Assembly (NCBI RefSeq): GCF_024125445.1
Contig: NZ_JAMXWM010000017.1
Location: 17,259 to 81,258 of the forward strand
Source of the DNA: Sporolactobacillus shoreicorticis
GTDB lineage: Bacteria > Bacillota > Bacilli > Bacillales > Sporolactobacillaceae
DNA length: 64,000 nucleotides
Direction: 5' to 3'
The translations under genes and the position numbers were made by a program. Under the pieces are notes generated by a model. The model searched no databases. It was not told the origin of the DNA and was given only the letters and a program-made list of their open reading frames with translations. Shown one piece after another: positions 1 through 8,721 of this stretch. The stretch's first letter is position 1. Each line of letters opens with the position of its first letter.

Positions 1-639
1 ATTACCCGGCAAATGGAATCATTAGCGGATGACTTTACCGTTTCCGCCGTTAAAACGGGGATGCTTGTTGACGCGCAGCGAATTGAAATTGTTGTGCACG
101 CCATCCGCCGCTATGATTGGCATCCTCTTGTTGTTGATCCGGTCATGGTTGCAAAGGGGGGAGCGTACCTTGTTGCTCCCGAAGCAATCGAAACACTCAG
201 CCGCAAGCTGTTGCCGCTCGCTGATTTAATAACGCCGAATACTCCGGAGGCGGAGGTTTTGTCAGGACTTGTGATTCATTCGGACTCGGATCGTGAACTG
301 GCGGCAAAGCAAATTATCAAGCGCGGCGCTAAAGCGGTGCTGCTGAAAGGTGGACATGACGAGGCAAATCCGGAACGAGCACGCGATTGTTTCGTCACGA
401 AGAAACGGACGGTATGGCTTGAAGCAGATCGTATTCATACACCGCATACCCATGGTACGGGATGTACGCTCTCCTCCTTAATTACGGCGGAATGGGCAAA
501 GGGCAATGATTTAGAGACAAGTGTCCGCACGGCAAAAGAGCTCCTGACACGTGCCATCGCTCAAGCACCTGAAATCGGTCATGGTCATGGCCCGGTTGCC
601 CATTGGTTATTACGAGAGGATGACGGAAAAAATGAGTAA
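1..639 (+). CDS. thiD: Hydroxymethylpyrimidine/phosphomethylpyrimidine kinase (5' end outside window)
   Basis: Phosphorylates hydroxymethylpyrimidine and its monophosphate to the pyrophosphate used in thiamine synthesis; a cytoplasmic ribokinase-fold enzyme. The frame is open from base 1, and the first residues read ITRQMESLADDF, so the start lies upstream; roughly the N-terminal quarter of the usual ~265 residues is missing. Visible family signatures are AVKTGML, VVDPVMVAKGG, ITPNTPEAE and the C-terminal anion-hole motif HGTGCTLSS with the catalytic aspartate position replaced by the usual GTGC context. It overlaps thiE by a few codons, so the two are translated together. What precedes it (thiM or another thi gene, a TPP riboswitch) cannot be seen. 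Confidence 0.93.
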   Translation: MTRQMESLADDFTVSAVKTGMLVDAQRIEIVVHAIRRYDWHPLVVDPVMVAKGGAYLVAPEAIETLSRKLLPLADLITPNTPEAEVLSGLVIHSDSDRELAAKQIIKRGAKAVLLKGGHDEANPERARDCFVTKKRTVWLEADRIHTPHTHGTGCTLSSLITAEWAKGNDLETSVRTAKELLTRAIAQAPEIGHGHGPVAHWLLREDDGKNE

Positions 640-1288
640 GGAACTTGATTTGAAAAAAGCACTAAGATTGTATTTTGTCATGGGCTCACAGGACATCGGG
701 CTTTATGATCCGTTAACGACACTTGAAATCGCGTTGAAGGCGGGAGTCAGCTGTTATCAATGGCGGGAAAAAGGACCTTTATCTTTGAAAGAGGCGGAAC
801 GAATTGCGTTCGCTCAAGCGGCGCGCCGGCTCTGCGCGAATTACCATGTCCCTTTTTTTGTTGATGATGATGTAGAACTTGCGTTAAAGCTTAGTGCCGA
901 TGGCGTGCATGTCGGGCAAAAGGATGAGGGGGCGCAGACAGTCCGCCGCCGAATTGGAACTGATATGTGGCTCGGCGTTTCTGTACATTCGCTTGAGGAG
1001 GCCGAGCATGCTCATGCCGACGGTGCCGATTATATTGGTGTCGGTCCCTATAAACCGACGCAATCAAAAGCCGATGCCGAGTCGCCGGTAGGTGATAAGC
1101 TGTTCAGAGAACTCACAAAACGAGATTATCCATTGCCAACCGTCGCAATTGGCGGGGTAACCCCTAATGATGTCTCCACCATTCTTTCCGCAGGGGCAGC
1201 AGGTGTTGCCGTTATTTCAGCCATTTCAAAAAGTCCCGATCCTGCTAAATCAGTGGATCGTTTTTTATCTGAACTGAATATGTATTGA
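632..1288 (+). CDS. thiE: Thiamine-phosphate synthase
   Basis: Joins hydroxymethylpyrimidine pyrophosphate and thiazole phosphate to thiamine phosphate. The 218-residue TIM-barrel protein shows CYQWREKG near the start, the diphosphate/Mg loop VDDDVELAL, DGVHVGQKD, GVGPYKPTQSK and the C-terminal phosphate site AIGGVTPND. Start: ATG 632 has GAGAGG about 12 bases upstream; an in-frame ATG at 620 sits on top of that ribosome site and is less likely. The gene begins inside the last codons of thiD (stop 637-639), so translation is coupled. An intrinsic terminator follows at 1309. Confidence 0.93.
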   Translation: MSKELDLKKALRLYFVMGSQDIGLYDPLTTLEIALKAGVSCYQWREKGPLSLKEAERIAFAQAARRLCANYHVPFFVDDDVELALKLSADGVHVGQKDEGAQTVRRRIGTDMWLGVSVHSLEEAEHAHADGADYIGVGPYKPTQSKADAESPVGDKLFRELTKRDYPLPTVAIGGVTPNDVSTILSAGAAGVAVISAISKSPDPAKSVDRFLSELNMY

Positions 1289-1308
1289 TTTTGGCATTGC
1301 ACGATTTG

Positions 1309-1344
1309 AGCAGAGCATTCGTTTTAGGTGAATGTTCTGCTTTC
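1309..1344 (+). terminator. Terminator of the thiamine operon
   Basis: A 12-bp stem (AGCAGAGCATTC with GAATGTTCTGCT, one G-T pair) around a 9-base loop lies 20 bases after thiE. The following T tract is short (TTCATGCTTATT), so strength is moderate. Confidence 0.7.
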
Positions 1345-1454
1345 ATGCTTATTAGGTAACGCAAGGAGAAACCAAGGATTATATTCCTGAATTCAGGAAT
1401 GGGTATTATAGTTATGTGGATTGGCACATGACAATCCCGCGCTCAACAACAAAT

Positions 1455-1485
1455 AATAAGAAAAACCGGGCAAAAAGCGCCCGGT
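1455..1485 (-). terminator. Minus-strand intrinsic hairpin at edge of dispersed repeat
   Basis: ACCGGGC/GCCCGGT stem with a 7-base loop; read on the minus strand it is followed by TTTTTCTTATT. It could catch read-through from the leu operon or serve as a bidirectional barrier to the thiamine operon. Confidence 0.6.
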
Positions 1486-1490
1486 CTTTA

Positions 1491-1826
1491 CTTCCGCAGA
1501 ATGCCGTGGCTTTCGCGTTGCGTACAGGACGTATGCGTATTTAGCGAAAGTTCTTTTATTGTTAGCGAAAGCTCCTTAGCTCCAAATGGAATTTTGAATC
1601 ATCAACCTTGAACAGACATTTCTATTTCATAAATCACTTTGGTTCTTCATTAAGTAACGAAGTAAAATAAGCGGAGTTTCTCCGGTTATATGCATCATAG
1701 CGCTTGCTTCACGGATAAATAAGAATAATTTTTCCGGTTATTTCGCAGATTGGGCGCTTACCTGATCGCCCAACTTATGACCTTATTGTCGTATCAACAG
1801 GCTGAATACTAAACTTTATTATCTTG
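1491..1826. repeat. Dispersed non-coding repeat, copy A
   Basis: This gene-free stretch shares a series of aligned blocks with the reverse complement of 21129-21410. Block 1 is 1491-1520 (about 26 of 30 positions identical). Block 2 starts at 1662 with GTAAAATAAGCGGA and runs through TCCGGTTATATGCA, TAATTTTTCCG and CAGATTGGGCGCT. Block 3 ends near 1826 with TAAACTTTATTATCTT. Copy A has about 130 extra bases between blocks 1 and 2, including TTAGCGAAAG twice; copy B has about 50 extra bases inside block 2. No coding potential or known insertion-sequence ends are visible. Function unknown. Confidence 0.7.
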
Positions 1827-1850
1827 TAAAAAACCTCCCAGTCAGGAGGT
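1826..1850 (-). terminator. Terminator of the leuABCD operon
   Basis: On the minus strand ACCTCC-TGACTG-GGAGGT is followed by TTTTTTACA, just past the leuD stop. Confidence 0.75.
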
Positions 1851-1867
1851 CGAAAATCAATATTTCT

Positions 1868-2458
1868 TTATTGAGCGGCTGTTTGTTTCTTTTCGTAAGC
1901 CGCAATCTCATCTTCATAGGTCATGGTGATTGCGATCTCATCCAATCCTTTCAGCAACACTTCTTTTTGATACGGATCAATTACGAATTTCGCGTCAAAG
2001 CTTGGCGCAGACAGTCTTTGCTGTTCTAAATCAACGGTGAGCATGAAGGACTCTTGAGTGGCACGCCGAATCAATGTGTCGATAAGATCAGCGCCAAACC
2101 GAATGGCGAGAATGCCGTTCTTTTGACAGTTATTATAAAAAATGTCAGCAAAGCTTGGCGCGATAATCACTCGGAAACCATAATCTTGAAGCGCCCACGG
2201 CGCATGTTCCCGTGACGAACCGCAACCGAAATTGTCACGAGCGACAAGAATGGATGATTGCGCATATTCTGGCTGATTGAGAACAAAATCCGGCTTCTTG
2301 TTTCCTTTTTCGTCGAAGCGCCAATTATAGAAAAGGCAAGAGCCGAAGCCTTTTCGTTCGACGCGTTTAAGAAATTGTTTCGGAATAATTTGATCGGTAT
2401 CTACATTCGTACGATCAAGTGGACAGACGAGTCCTTCAAATGTTTGAAATGGTTCCAT
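1868..2458 (-). CDS. leuD: 3-isopropylmalate dehydratase small subunit
   Basis: Small subunit of isopropylmalate isomerase, which converts 2- to 3-isopropylmalate together with LeuC. The 196-residue product is of normal length and shows the aconitase swivel-domain signatures DRTNVDTDQIIPKQFLK, the serine-loop GCGSSREHAPWAL and NCQKNGILAI. It is the last gene of leuABCD, 33 bases after leuC, with a GGGGGAA ribosome site. A terminator follows at 1850-1826. Confidence 0.96.
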   Translation of the reverse strand: MEPFQTFEGLVCPLDRTNVDTDQIIPKQFLKRVERKGFGSCLFYNWRFDEKGNKKPDFVLNQPEYAQSSILVARDNFGCGSSREHAPWALQDYGFRVIIAPSFADIFYNNCQKNGILAIRFGADLIDTLIRRATQESFMLTVDLEQQRLSAPSFDAKFVIDPYQKEVLLKGLDEIAITMTYEDEIAAYEKKQTAAQ

Positions 2459-2491
2459 TTTTTCGTTCCCCCATATCTATTTTTCGTCCTT

Positions 2492-3898
2492 TTATTGGGC
2501 AACAGCAAACGAACGGATATCTGCAAAATGGCCGCTGATTGCTGCCGCGGCCGCCATCGCTGGACTGACCAAATGTGTACGTGATCCGGTACCTTGGCGT
2601 CCTTCAAAATTACGATTTGATGTCGATGCGCAGCGCTTTCCGGCCGGTACCATGTCATCGTTCATCGCCAGGCACATGCTGCATCCCGCTTGACGCCACT
2701 CAAAGCCGGCGGATTTAAAAATTTGATCTAAACCTTCGGCTTCCGCTTGCTTCTTAATTGCGGAGGAACCGGGAACGATTAATGCTCGGACACCTTCATG
2801 GACATGTTTTCCTCGTGCGATTTCTGCGGCCTGGCGAAGGTCGCTGATTCTGCTGTTCGTGCAGGAACCGATAAATACGACATCAATAGGAATAGCGGAA
2901 ATGGGTGTTCCCGGCTTGAGATCCATATAAGCGAGCGCTTTTTTTGCCGCCTGTTTTTTGTCATCCGTGCCAAAGCTTTCCGGATCCGGAATCGTGTCGT
3001 TAACTGAAGCGCCCATTGAGGGATTTGTTCCCCATGTGACTTGTGGTTCAATTTCAGCAGCATTGATTTCAATCGTACGATCGTAGGTCGCACCGTCATC
3101 ACTTGCGAGTGCCAGCCATCTTTGTGCTGCCTCATCAAATGCGGCGCCTTTCGGTGTGAACCGGCGGCCGTGCAGATAGTCGATTGTGGTCTGGTCGGGA
3201 CTGATTAAACCTGCTTTTGCACCTGCTTCAATGGACATATTGCAAACGGTCATCCGTTCCTCCATCGACAGATCCCGGATTGCTTCTCCTGTATATTCAA
3301 CGATATGTCCGGTTCCCACTGAAATACCGTATTTAGCAATAATCGCAAGAATCAAATCTTTGGCACCTACACCGATTCCCAATTGACCATTAACTTTGAT
3401 CTGCATTGTTTTCGGGCGTTTCTGCCATAAGGTCTGAGTGGCGAGGACATGTTCCACTTCGCTTGTGCCAATGCCAAAGGCAATGGCACCGAATGCGCCA
3501 TGGGTCGAGGTATGGCTATCACCGCAGACGATGGTTTTTCCAGGCTGTGTCAGACCAAGCTCCGGACCGATGACATGAACAATCCCCTGATAAGGACTGT
3601 ATATATCGGCTAATTCAACACCTAATGCCCTGCAGTTTTTTTGCAGCGTTTCAATTTGAATTTTTGACACTGAATCCTTGGTTTCTCTGTTTTCTGATGT
3701 CGGAACATTATGATCAACGGTTGCAAAGGTTCGATCCGGGCGTCTGACGGTTCGATGATTCATACGCAGGCCTTCAAACGCTTGCGGAGAAGTGACCTCG
3801 TGAACAAGATGGAGATCGATGTAAAGTAAGTTCGGCTTACCGGTTTCCTTATAGATCAGATGTTGATCCCAGATTTTTTCAATGATGTTGCGGGGCAT
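2492..3898 (-). CDS. leuC: 3-isopropylmalate dehydratase large subunit
   Basis: Aconitase-family large subunit carrying the [4Fe-4S] cluster. The 468-residue frame is full length. Visible are the [14 protein letters not shown] active-site region, FIGSCTNSR with the first cluster cysteine, and CSMCLAMN with the CxxC pair. The ATG at 3898 follows GAGGAGG. It lies between leuB and leuD with gaps of 27 and 33 bases, so one transcript is expected. Confidence 0.96.
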   Translation of the reverse strand: MPRNIIEKIWDQHLIYKETGKPNLLYIDLHLVHEVTSPQAFEGLRMNHRTVRRPDRTFATVDHNVPTSENRETKDSVSKIQIETLQKNCRALGVELADIYSPYQGIVHVIGPELGLTQPGKTIVCGDSHTSTHGAFGAIAFGIGTSEVEHVLATQTLWQKRPKTMQIKVNGQLGIGVGAKDLILAIIAKYGISVGTGHIVEYTGEAIRDLSMEERMTVCNMSIEAGAKAGLISPDQTTIDYLHGRRFTPKGAAFDEAAQRWLALASDDGATYDRTIEINAAEIEPQVTWGTNPSMGASVNDTIPDPESFGTDDKKQAAKKALAYMDLKPGTPISAIPIDVVFIGSCTNSRISDLRQAAEIARGKHVHEGVRALIVPGSSAIKKQAEAEGLDQIFKSAGFEWRQAGCSMCLAMNDDMVPAGKRCASTSNRNFEGRQGTGSRTHLVSPAMAAAAAISGHFADIRSFAVAQ

Positions 3899-3925
3899 AT
3901 GCGTTCCTCCTCATAAATGATTGGT

Positions 3926-5020
3926 TCATTGAGCAACAGCTCTCCTGTCTATTGCGTCAATAACGCGATCCGTCATTTCTTCTGTTTTTACTGTTTTCTC
4001 GTTCTGTTGCGCGGTTTGCAGGTCATACGTGCGATATCCATGATCAAGAACGTCATGGACTGCTCGTTCAATTTGAGATGCTTCACATTCCATTTCTAAC
4101 GAATAGCGAAGAAGCAGGGCCGCCGACAAAATGGTTGCCAGCGGATTCGCTTTTCCTTGACCGGCAATATCCGGTGCCGATCCATGTGCGGGTTCATATA
4201 AGCCCACTTTATCAGCGTTCAGACTCGCTGAGGGCATCATGCCTAGCGAACCGGTAATGACTGATGCTTCATCACTGAGGATATCGCCAAACATGTTCTC
4301 GGTCACAAGCACATCAAATTGCGATGGATTTGTAATCAGCTGCATTGCTGCAGAATCAACAAGCTGGTGATTGACCGCAATTTCTGGATAGCGTTCGGCA
4401 GTTAGATCGACAATCTCGCGCCACATTCGGCTCGATTCAAGAACGTTCGCTTTGTCAATTGATGTTACTTTTTTACGCCTTTTCATCGCCAGCCGGAATG
4501 CCTTTTCGACAACACGCTGAATTTCTTGTCGGCTATAGGCTAATGTGTCGACGACTTGCTCCTGATTTGGTCCGCGCCTTTCACTTGGTCTTCCAAAATA
4601 CAAACCGCCGGTCAATTCGCGGACGATGACAAAATCAACATTTTCTACAAAAGAACGTTTGATTGGTGATGCGTCAACTAAGGCTTGGAAGGTCTCAACC
4701 GGTCGCAAATTCGCAAATAAACCCATTGCTTTGCGAATTCCAAGCAACCCCTGCTCCGGCCGCCGTTTCATTGATTTTTCATTCCATTTAGGACCGCCGA
4801 CAGCACCGAGCAGGAGGGCATCGCTGTTCTTGCATTGATCAATTGTTTCTTGTGGGAGCGGGGTACCGTAAGCATCAATGGCAGCACCGCCGATTTTCTT
4901 TTCGACGAATCGAACATCGATTCGGCTCTTTTCCAGAACGGAACGAAGGACGCGTACGGCAGATTCAGTAACCTCCGGACCAATACCGTCACCGGGAAGA
5001 ACAGTAATTGTTTTTGTCAT
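3926..5020 (-). CDS. leuB: 3-isopropylmalate dehydrogenase
   Basis: Oxidises and decarboxylates 3-isopropylmalate to 2-oxoisocaproate with NAD. The 364-residue product shows LPGDGIGPEV, LLGAVGGPKW, the substrate arginine region LRPVETFQAL, RELTGGLYFG, VTENMFGDILSDEAS and the NAD loop EPAHGSAPDIAGQGKANP. Third-last step of leucine synthesis in the same operon. The spacing to leuA is 39 bases, with only a weak ribosome site (AAAGTGAG). Confidence 0.96.
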   Translation of the reverse strand: MTKTITVLPGDGIGPEVTESAVRVLRSVLEKSRIDVRFVEKKIGGAAIDAYGTPLPQETIDQCKNSDALLLGAVGGPKWNEKSMKRRPEQGLLGIRKAMGLFANLRPVETFQALVDASPIKRSFVENVDFVIVRELTGGLYFGRPSERRGPNQEQVVDTLAYSRQEIQRVVEKAFRLAMKRRKKVTSIDKANVLESSRMWREIVDLTAERYPEIAVNHQLVDSAAMQLITNPSQFDVLVTENMFGDILSDEASVITGSLGMMPSASLNADKVGLYEPAHGSAPDIAGQGKANPLATILSAALLLRYSLEMECEASQIERAVHDVLDHGYRTYDLQTAQQNEKTVKTEEMTDRVIDAIDRRAVAQ

Positions 5021-5059
5021 TTAAATCAACTCACTTTATCTTAAAAATTTAAGGCTGCA

Positions 5060-6223
5060 TCAATGCACCATTGTTTTTTCGTATTTTGAAAAAATGGTAC
5101 GAAAATCATGGTCAGTAAGCTCTTTCTTTTGATCAGCAAGATTTTTAAATTCGTGAAACGATTGATCAATCTGTTTATCCGTTAAGTGAACGCCCATTTC
5201 AACTGCCTTTTTTCTAAAAGCATGACGTCCGGAGTGCTTACCGAGTACGAGCGTCCCTGAATCTAGACCGACCAGATTAGGGGAAATAATTTCATAGGTT
5301 TTCGGATTCTTTAATACGCCGTCCTGATGGATGCCTGCTTCATGAGCGAAGGCGTTCGCACCAACAATGGGTTTTGTTGCAGAAATTGGGCTGTTCATCA
5401 ATTGGCTGACCATTCTGCTCGTTTTTGCGATCTCATTCAGTTTCAACTGTGTCTTCACCTTGTAATAATTGTGACGAATATGCAGCGCGACACCGATTTC
5501 TTCAAGTGCAACATTACCGGCGCGCTCGCCGACACCATTAACGGTGCATTCAATTTGCCGAACACCTGCGTCGACAGAGGACAAGGTGTTTGCCGTTGCC
5601 ATACCTAAATCATTATGGCAGTGACAGGAAAGGCGAACTTTATCAATGTCTGGTACCTGCTTTTTAACATAGTGAAACATTGCTGCATATTCTTGAGGAG
5701 AGCAGTAACCGACGGTATCCGGCAGATTAATGATCGCAGCGCCGGCCTTAATTGCTGCCCGGACGACTCGTGACATAAAGGCGTAATCACTGCGCGTTGC
5801 ATCTTCACACGAAAATTCGACCTGGGGAAAGAATCGACGCGCGTATCGGACGGATGCAGCAGCCATTTCCAATACTTCTTCAGACTTCATGCACAGTTTA
5901 TAAGTCATATGCACCGGGGATGTAGCAATAAAAACATGGACGCGTGGATTTTCAGTCTGTTTCAGTGCTTCCCATGCCGCGTCAATATCACTCTTTTTTG
6001 ATCGGGCAAGACCGGTAACCGTGCTGTTTTTAATGATTTTCGAGATGTGTTGAACGGCCTTGAAATCATCCGGTGATGCTGCGGGAAATCCGGCTTCGAT
6101 CACATCCACATTCAGGCGTTCCAATTGCTGAGCCACCTGCACTTTTTCGTGTTCCTTCAGGCTGCAGCCTGGGGATTGCTCTCCGTCACGGAGTGTTGTG
6201 TCGTAAATTTCAACCTTTTCCAT
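5060..6223 (-). CDS. leuA: 2-isopropylmalate synthase, short form without regulatory domain
   Basis: Condenses acetyl-CoA with 2-oxoisovalerate, the committed step of leucine synthesis. The catalytic barrel is complete: TLRDGEQSPG at the N-terminus, metal ligands in SCHCHNDLGMAT, and NGVGERAGNVALEE, followed by the linker helices (AFAHEAGIHQDG, GKHSGRHAF). At 387 residues it stops where the ~510-520-residue family members continue into the C-terminal leucine-binding domain. There is no room for that domain before leuB (39 bases) and no remnant of it was seen. Leucine feedback at the enzyme level is therefore predicted to be absent, leaving the T-box as the visible control. The ATG at 6223 follows AAGGAG. 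Confidence 0.94.
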   Translation of the reverse strand: MEKVEIYDTTLRDGEQSPGCSLKEHEKVQVAQQLERLNVDVIEAGFPAASPDDFKAVQHISKIIKNSTVTGLARSKKSDIDAAWEALKQTENPRVHVFIATSPVHMTYKLCMKSEEVLEMAAASVRYARRFFPQVEFSCEDATRSDYAFMSRVVRAAIKAGAAIINLPDTVGYCSPQEYAAMFHYVKKQVPDIDKVRLSCHCHNDLGMATANTLSSVDAGVRQIECTVNGVGERAGNVALEEIGVALHIRHNYYKVKTQLKLNEIAKTSRMVSQLMNSPISATKPIVGANAFAHEAGIHQDGVLKNPKTYEIISPNLVGLDSGTLVLGKHSGRHAFRKKAVEMGVHLTDKQIDQSFHEFKNLADQKKELTDHDFRTIFSKYEKTMVH

Positions 6224-6327
6224 TTTCGTACTCCTTTCCTTGTATCTTTTCTGTTTTTTGTTTTGCGCATTTATTTATATTAAGAAAGAGCGGTTAAGCA
6301 GCTCTTTTCCGCGCATCGGAATAAAAT

Positions 6328-6640
6328 AAAAAGTCCCTCCGCCCCGGCACCGGCCATAATAATGACTCGATGCAGGGGTGAAAGGACTTCGTTCACGGTA
6401 CCACCCGGCTTGTTCGCGGCTCTTGCAAGCAGCGACTCAGCGGCATTTTGACAAGCAAAATGTCTTTTTGATAACAAGTGCTTACCGCACTTGGCCGATT
6501 CTACTTCACTTTCAAATCGGCACTCAGAGGCGAGTGCGCAATCAGCGGTACTGCCGGATTTTCACCATGCTCCGGCTCTCTGAAAGTACGAAAGCCAATT
6601 GCTTATTCCTCATCATCGCGTTTTCGAAAAAATGTTTGTG
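6328..6640 (-). promoter_or_regulatory. T-box leader of leuABCD (leucine, CUC specifier)
   Basis: Transcribed leftward between the promoter at 6674-6647 and leuA. It contains the Stem I elements GATGAGGA, AGAGAGCCGG and GGTGAAAATCCGGC, several stable hairpins, the T-box sequence GGGTGGTACCGTG (plus-strand 6395-6407 region) and a terminator whose outer arms are AAGTCC and GGACTTTTT. Folding Stem I by eye pairs CAATTGGC with GCTGATTG and GAGG with CCTC; the bulge between holds CTC at 6534-6532, a leucine codon. Uncharged tRNA-Leu should stabilise the antiterminator and allow leu transcription. Confidence 0.92.
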
Positions 6641-6646
6641 CTCACA

Positions 6647-6674
6647 ATAATACATCGTTTATTTTTCTTGTCAA
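6647..6674 (-). promoter_or_regulatory. Sigma-A promoter of the leu operon
   Basis: Minus-strand TTGACA (6674-6669), 16-base spacer, TATTAT (6652-6647); transcription would begin near 6640, just ahead of the T-box. Confidence 0.8.
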
Positions 6675-6795
6675 CTGGTGAATGAATTTTTTTATTGGTT
6701 CATCGCCGGTAAGTCGTATAAAGTTAGTGTTCGATTATCACTGTGGTTAAATGCTTGATAAAAAAATATTTTTTGTTCGAAAAAATAAAAAATGG

Positions 6796-6825
6796 TTGAC
6801 AGAATTAAAATTTTGGCAGTAGAAT
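6796..6825 (+). promoter_or_regulatory. Promoter of the leader peptide/MFS unit
   Basis: TTGACA at 6796, 18-base spacer, TAGAAT at 6820. It points rightward toward the leader peptide at 6863 and is divergent from the leu promoter. Confidence 0.65.
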
Positions 6826-6862
6826 AGCAGTACTTCAAAACAAAACGAAAGGAAGTCTCACG

Positions 6863-6949
6863 ATGAGTACATACCGTCGATTGCAAAACCTGCTAAATGA
6901 ATTGTTGCAAGTGCTGACTGCTTTGCCTCAGCCCAACTTCATTCTTTAG
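6863..6949 (+). CDS. Leucine-rich 28-residue candidate leader peptide
   Basis: An ATG preceded by AAAGGAAG opens a 28-codon frame ending in TAG. It begins MSTYRRLQNLLNELLQ and ends QPNFIL; 8 of 28 residues are leucine. It lies after a good promoter and before a long hairpin region and a factor-independent terminator at 7031-7062, all ahead of an MFS gene. This arrangement resembles leader-peptide attenuation. Whether it is translated, and which signal it senses, is inference; no family was recognised. Confidence 0.5.
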   Translation: MSTYRRLQNLLNELLQVLTALPQPNFIL

Positions 6950-7030
6950 TAGGACACAGCAACCGTACGGAAGTGAGCAGGACGGCTGATGTCCTGTTCA
7001 TGATCGTTTGTGGGATCAACTGTCTTTTGC

Positions 7031-7062
7031 AAGGCCCATTCAATCATGAGTGGGCCTTTTTT
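7031..7062 (+). terminator. Attenuator-like terminator between leader peptide and MFS gene
   Basis: A 12-bp stem (AAGGCCCATTCA with TGAGTGGGCCTT) around the loop ATCA, followed by six T. Upstream, GAGCAGGAC and GTCCTGTTC (about 6976-7005) form a second hairpin. The terminator lies within the transcript of the downstream gene, so it must be bypassed for expression. Confidence 0.75.
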
Positions 7063-7169
7063 GTACACTTTTTTATTCGATGAGGAGGTCGGAGGAAGAC
7101 GTTACACAAGTAATTGAACATGGATTAAACAGAAAAATAAAATCGGATACGGAAACAGAAGGGATGAAG

Positions 7170-8594
7170 ATGATTATGATAAACACAGAGGGAGCAATCG
7201 GAAGACAGGGTATACAGAATAAAAAAGTCGTTATTGATGCTGAAACGGGTTATTATACGCAAGATCAGATTCTTCATTTGGAGAGCCGGATTAACCATCT
7301 CCCGGTTAGCAAAACAATGTATCGTATTTTCACTCTAATTACTTTAGGCATGATGCTTGATGGATTTGATGTTTATCTGGCAGGAGGTGTTCTTGGCCAA
7401 CTAGTTCAAAGCGGCTGGTCGTCGCTTGCTTTGAACGCGGCCTTTATTTCGACGACATTTATCGGCCTTTTCATCGGCTCTGTCGTGACCGGTTTTGTTG
7501 GGGACTGGAAAGGACGCCAATTTGCCTATCAAATAAATTTGTTCATTTTCGGTATAGCTTCACTGGCCAGTTTTTTTGTGCCAAACATGATGACGCTGAT
7601 TATTTTAAGAGGTATCAGCGGGATCGGACTCGGAGCTGAAATTGTAACCGGATTTACATTGTTAGGAGAATTTGTTCCTGCTGCCTCTCGAGGAAAGTGG
7701 GTGGGCGGATTATCTGTTTTTGCCAATTGTTCCGCACCAGTCGCCACATTTCTCGGATTTATGATTATCCCAACGTTTGGCTGGCGCTGGATGTTTGCAA
7801 TCGCCGGTGTGCTTTCCATTATTGTTTGGTATTTTCGGCGCAGTCTTCCAGAATCTCCGCGCTGGTATTTCTCTCAGGGAGACTATAAAAAAGCAGAGCA
7901 GATTGTTGAACAGTTTGAGGCAGAGGCCAAGGCGAGCGGGAGAAGCCGGAATATTGATGATCAACAAACTTCAGTCAATCGAATCATAACAAAAGAGGGG
8001 CATTACCGCGAGCTGTTCAGCAAAAGTATGATCAAGCGCACCTGCTTGGGCTGCATGATTCTTGGGGCGATCAATACAGCCGCCTTTACGTTTGTTACCT
8101 GGGTACCTACACTGCTCGTTAATAGCGGCATCACGGTTTCCAAGTCACTTGGCTATACAGCATTAATGATGCTTGGTGCACCAGTTGGCGCATTTATTGG
8201 CCGTATGACCGTGGACCGACTGGGGAGAAAATGGATGATTGTCGGTGCATTGATCATGACGGCCGTTTTAGGTTATATCTATGCTTTTCAGACGCAACCG
8301 ACCGCTTTGATGGTGATTGGTTTTTTAATGACGGTAGGTCTCTACATACTGATGGCGATAGGTTTGTCCATCTATGTTCCCGAACTTTTTTCAACGGCAC
8401 TGAGAATGCGCGGCAACGGTACGGCGCAAGCGGTTGGCCGGCTATTTACCATTGTCACACCATATATCGTGGCTTGGCTGCTGACCAGTCAGGGCATTCT
8501 ATCGGTCTTTATCGTGATCGGCATTTTCTTAGCGTTGACCGCAGTGTTGACCATCATTTGGGGACCGGAAACAAAGCAGCAGATTTTAAACTAA
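7170..8594 (+). CDS. MFS transporter, aromatic-acid/nicotinate-type (AAHS-like)
   Basis: A 12-helix proton-linked transporter of about 474 residues. Visible signatures are DGFDVYLAGG in helix 1, GSVVTGFVGDWKGRQ (loop 2-3 MFS motif), RGISGIGLGAE in helix 4, GWRWMFAIAGV, and PESPRW before the central loop. This combination fits the family that includes B. subtilis YceI/NaiP and benzoate carriers; substrate unknown. Start uncertain: AGAAGGG precedes ATGs at 7164, 7170 and 7176, and 7170 has plausible spacing. Longer frames back to 7050 begin inside the terminator and are not credible. Expression is likely controlled by the leader at 6863-7062. Confidence 0.85.
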   Translation: MIMINTEGAIGRQGIQNKKVVIDAETGYYTQDQILHLESRINHLPVSKTMYRIFTLITLGMMLDGFDVYLAGGVLGQLVQSGWSSLALNAAFISTTFIGLFIGSVVTGFVGDWKGRQFAYQINLFIFGIASLASFFVPNMMTLIILRGISGIGLGAEIVTGFTLLGEFVPAASRGKWVGGLSVFANCSAPVATFLGFMIIPTFGWRWMFAIAGVLSIIVWYFRRSLPESPRWYFSQGDYKKAEQIVEQFEAEAKASGRSRNIDDQQTSVNRIITKEGHYRELFSKSMIKRTCLGCMILGAINTAAFTFVTWVPTLLVNSGITVSKSLGYTALMMLGAPVGAFIGRMTVDRLGRKWMIVGALIMTAVLGYIYAFQTQPTALMVIGFLMTVGLYILMAIGLSIYVPELFSTALRMRGNGTAQAVGRLFTIVTPYIVAWLLTSQGILSVFIVIGIFLALTAVLTIIWGPETKQQILN

Positions 8595-8671
8595 GTGTTT
8601 TCCTAGAACAGGCATTATGAGTAAAAAGGGAATTGATACGTGCAACCGTTATCAATAATTCCATTAAATGA

Positions 8672-8714
8672 GTAGAGAGGATACCTCAGTGTTCTTGAGA
8701 TACCCTCTTTCATT
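8672..8714. terminator. Hairpin between MFS gene and ABC remnant
   Basis: An imperfect 13-bp inverted repeat (arms AGAGGATACCTCA and TGAGATACCCTCT) with T-rich 3' flank; it may terminate transcription from both sides. Confidence 0.5.
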
Positions 8715-8721
8715 CTGTGGA

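Noticed and set aside
7050..7169. Longer N-terminus of the MFS transporter from 7050
   Set aside because: The start would lie in the arm of the terminator 7031-7062, and the added residues are not membrane-protein-like.
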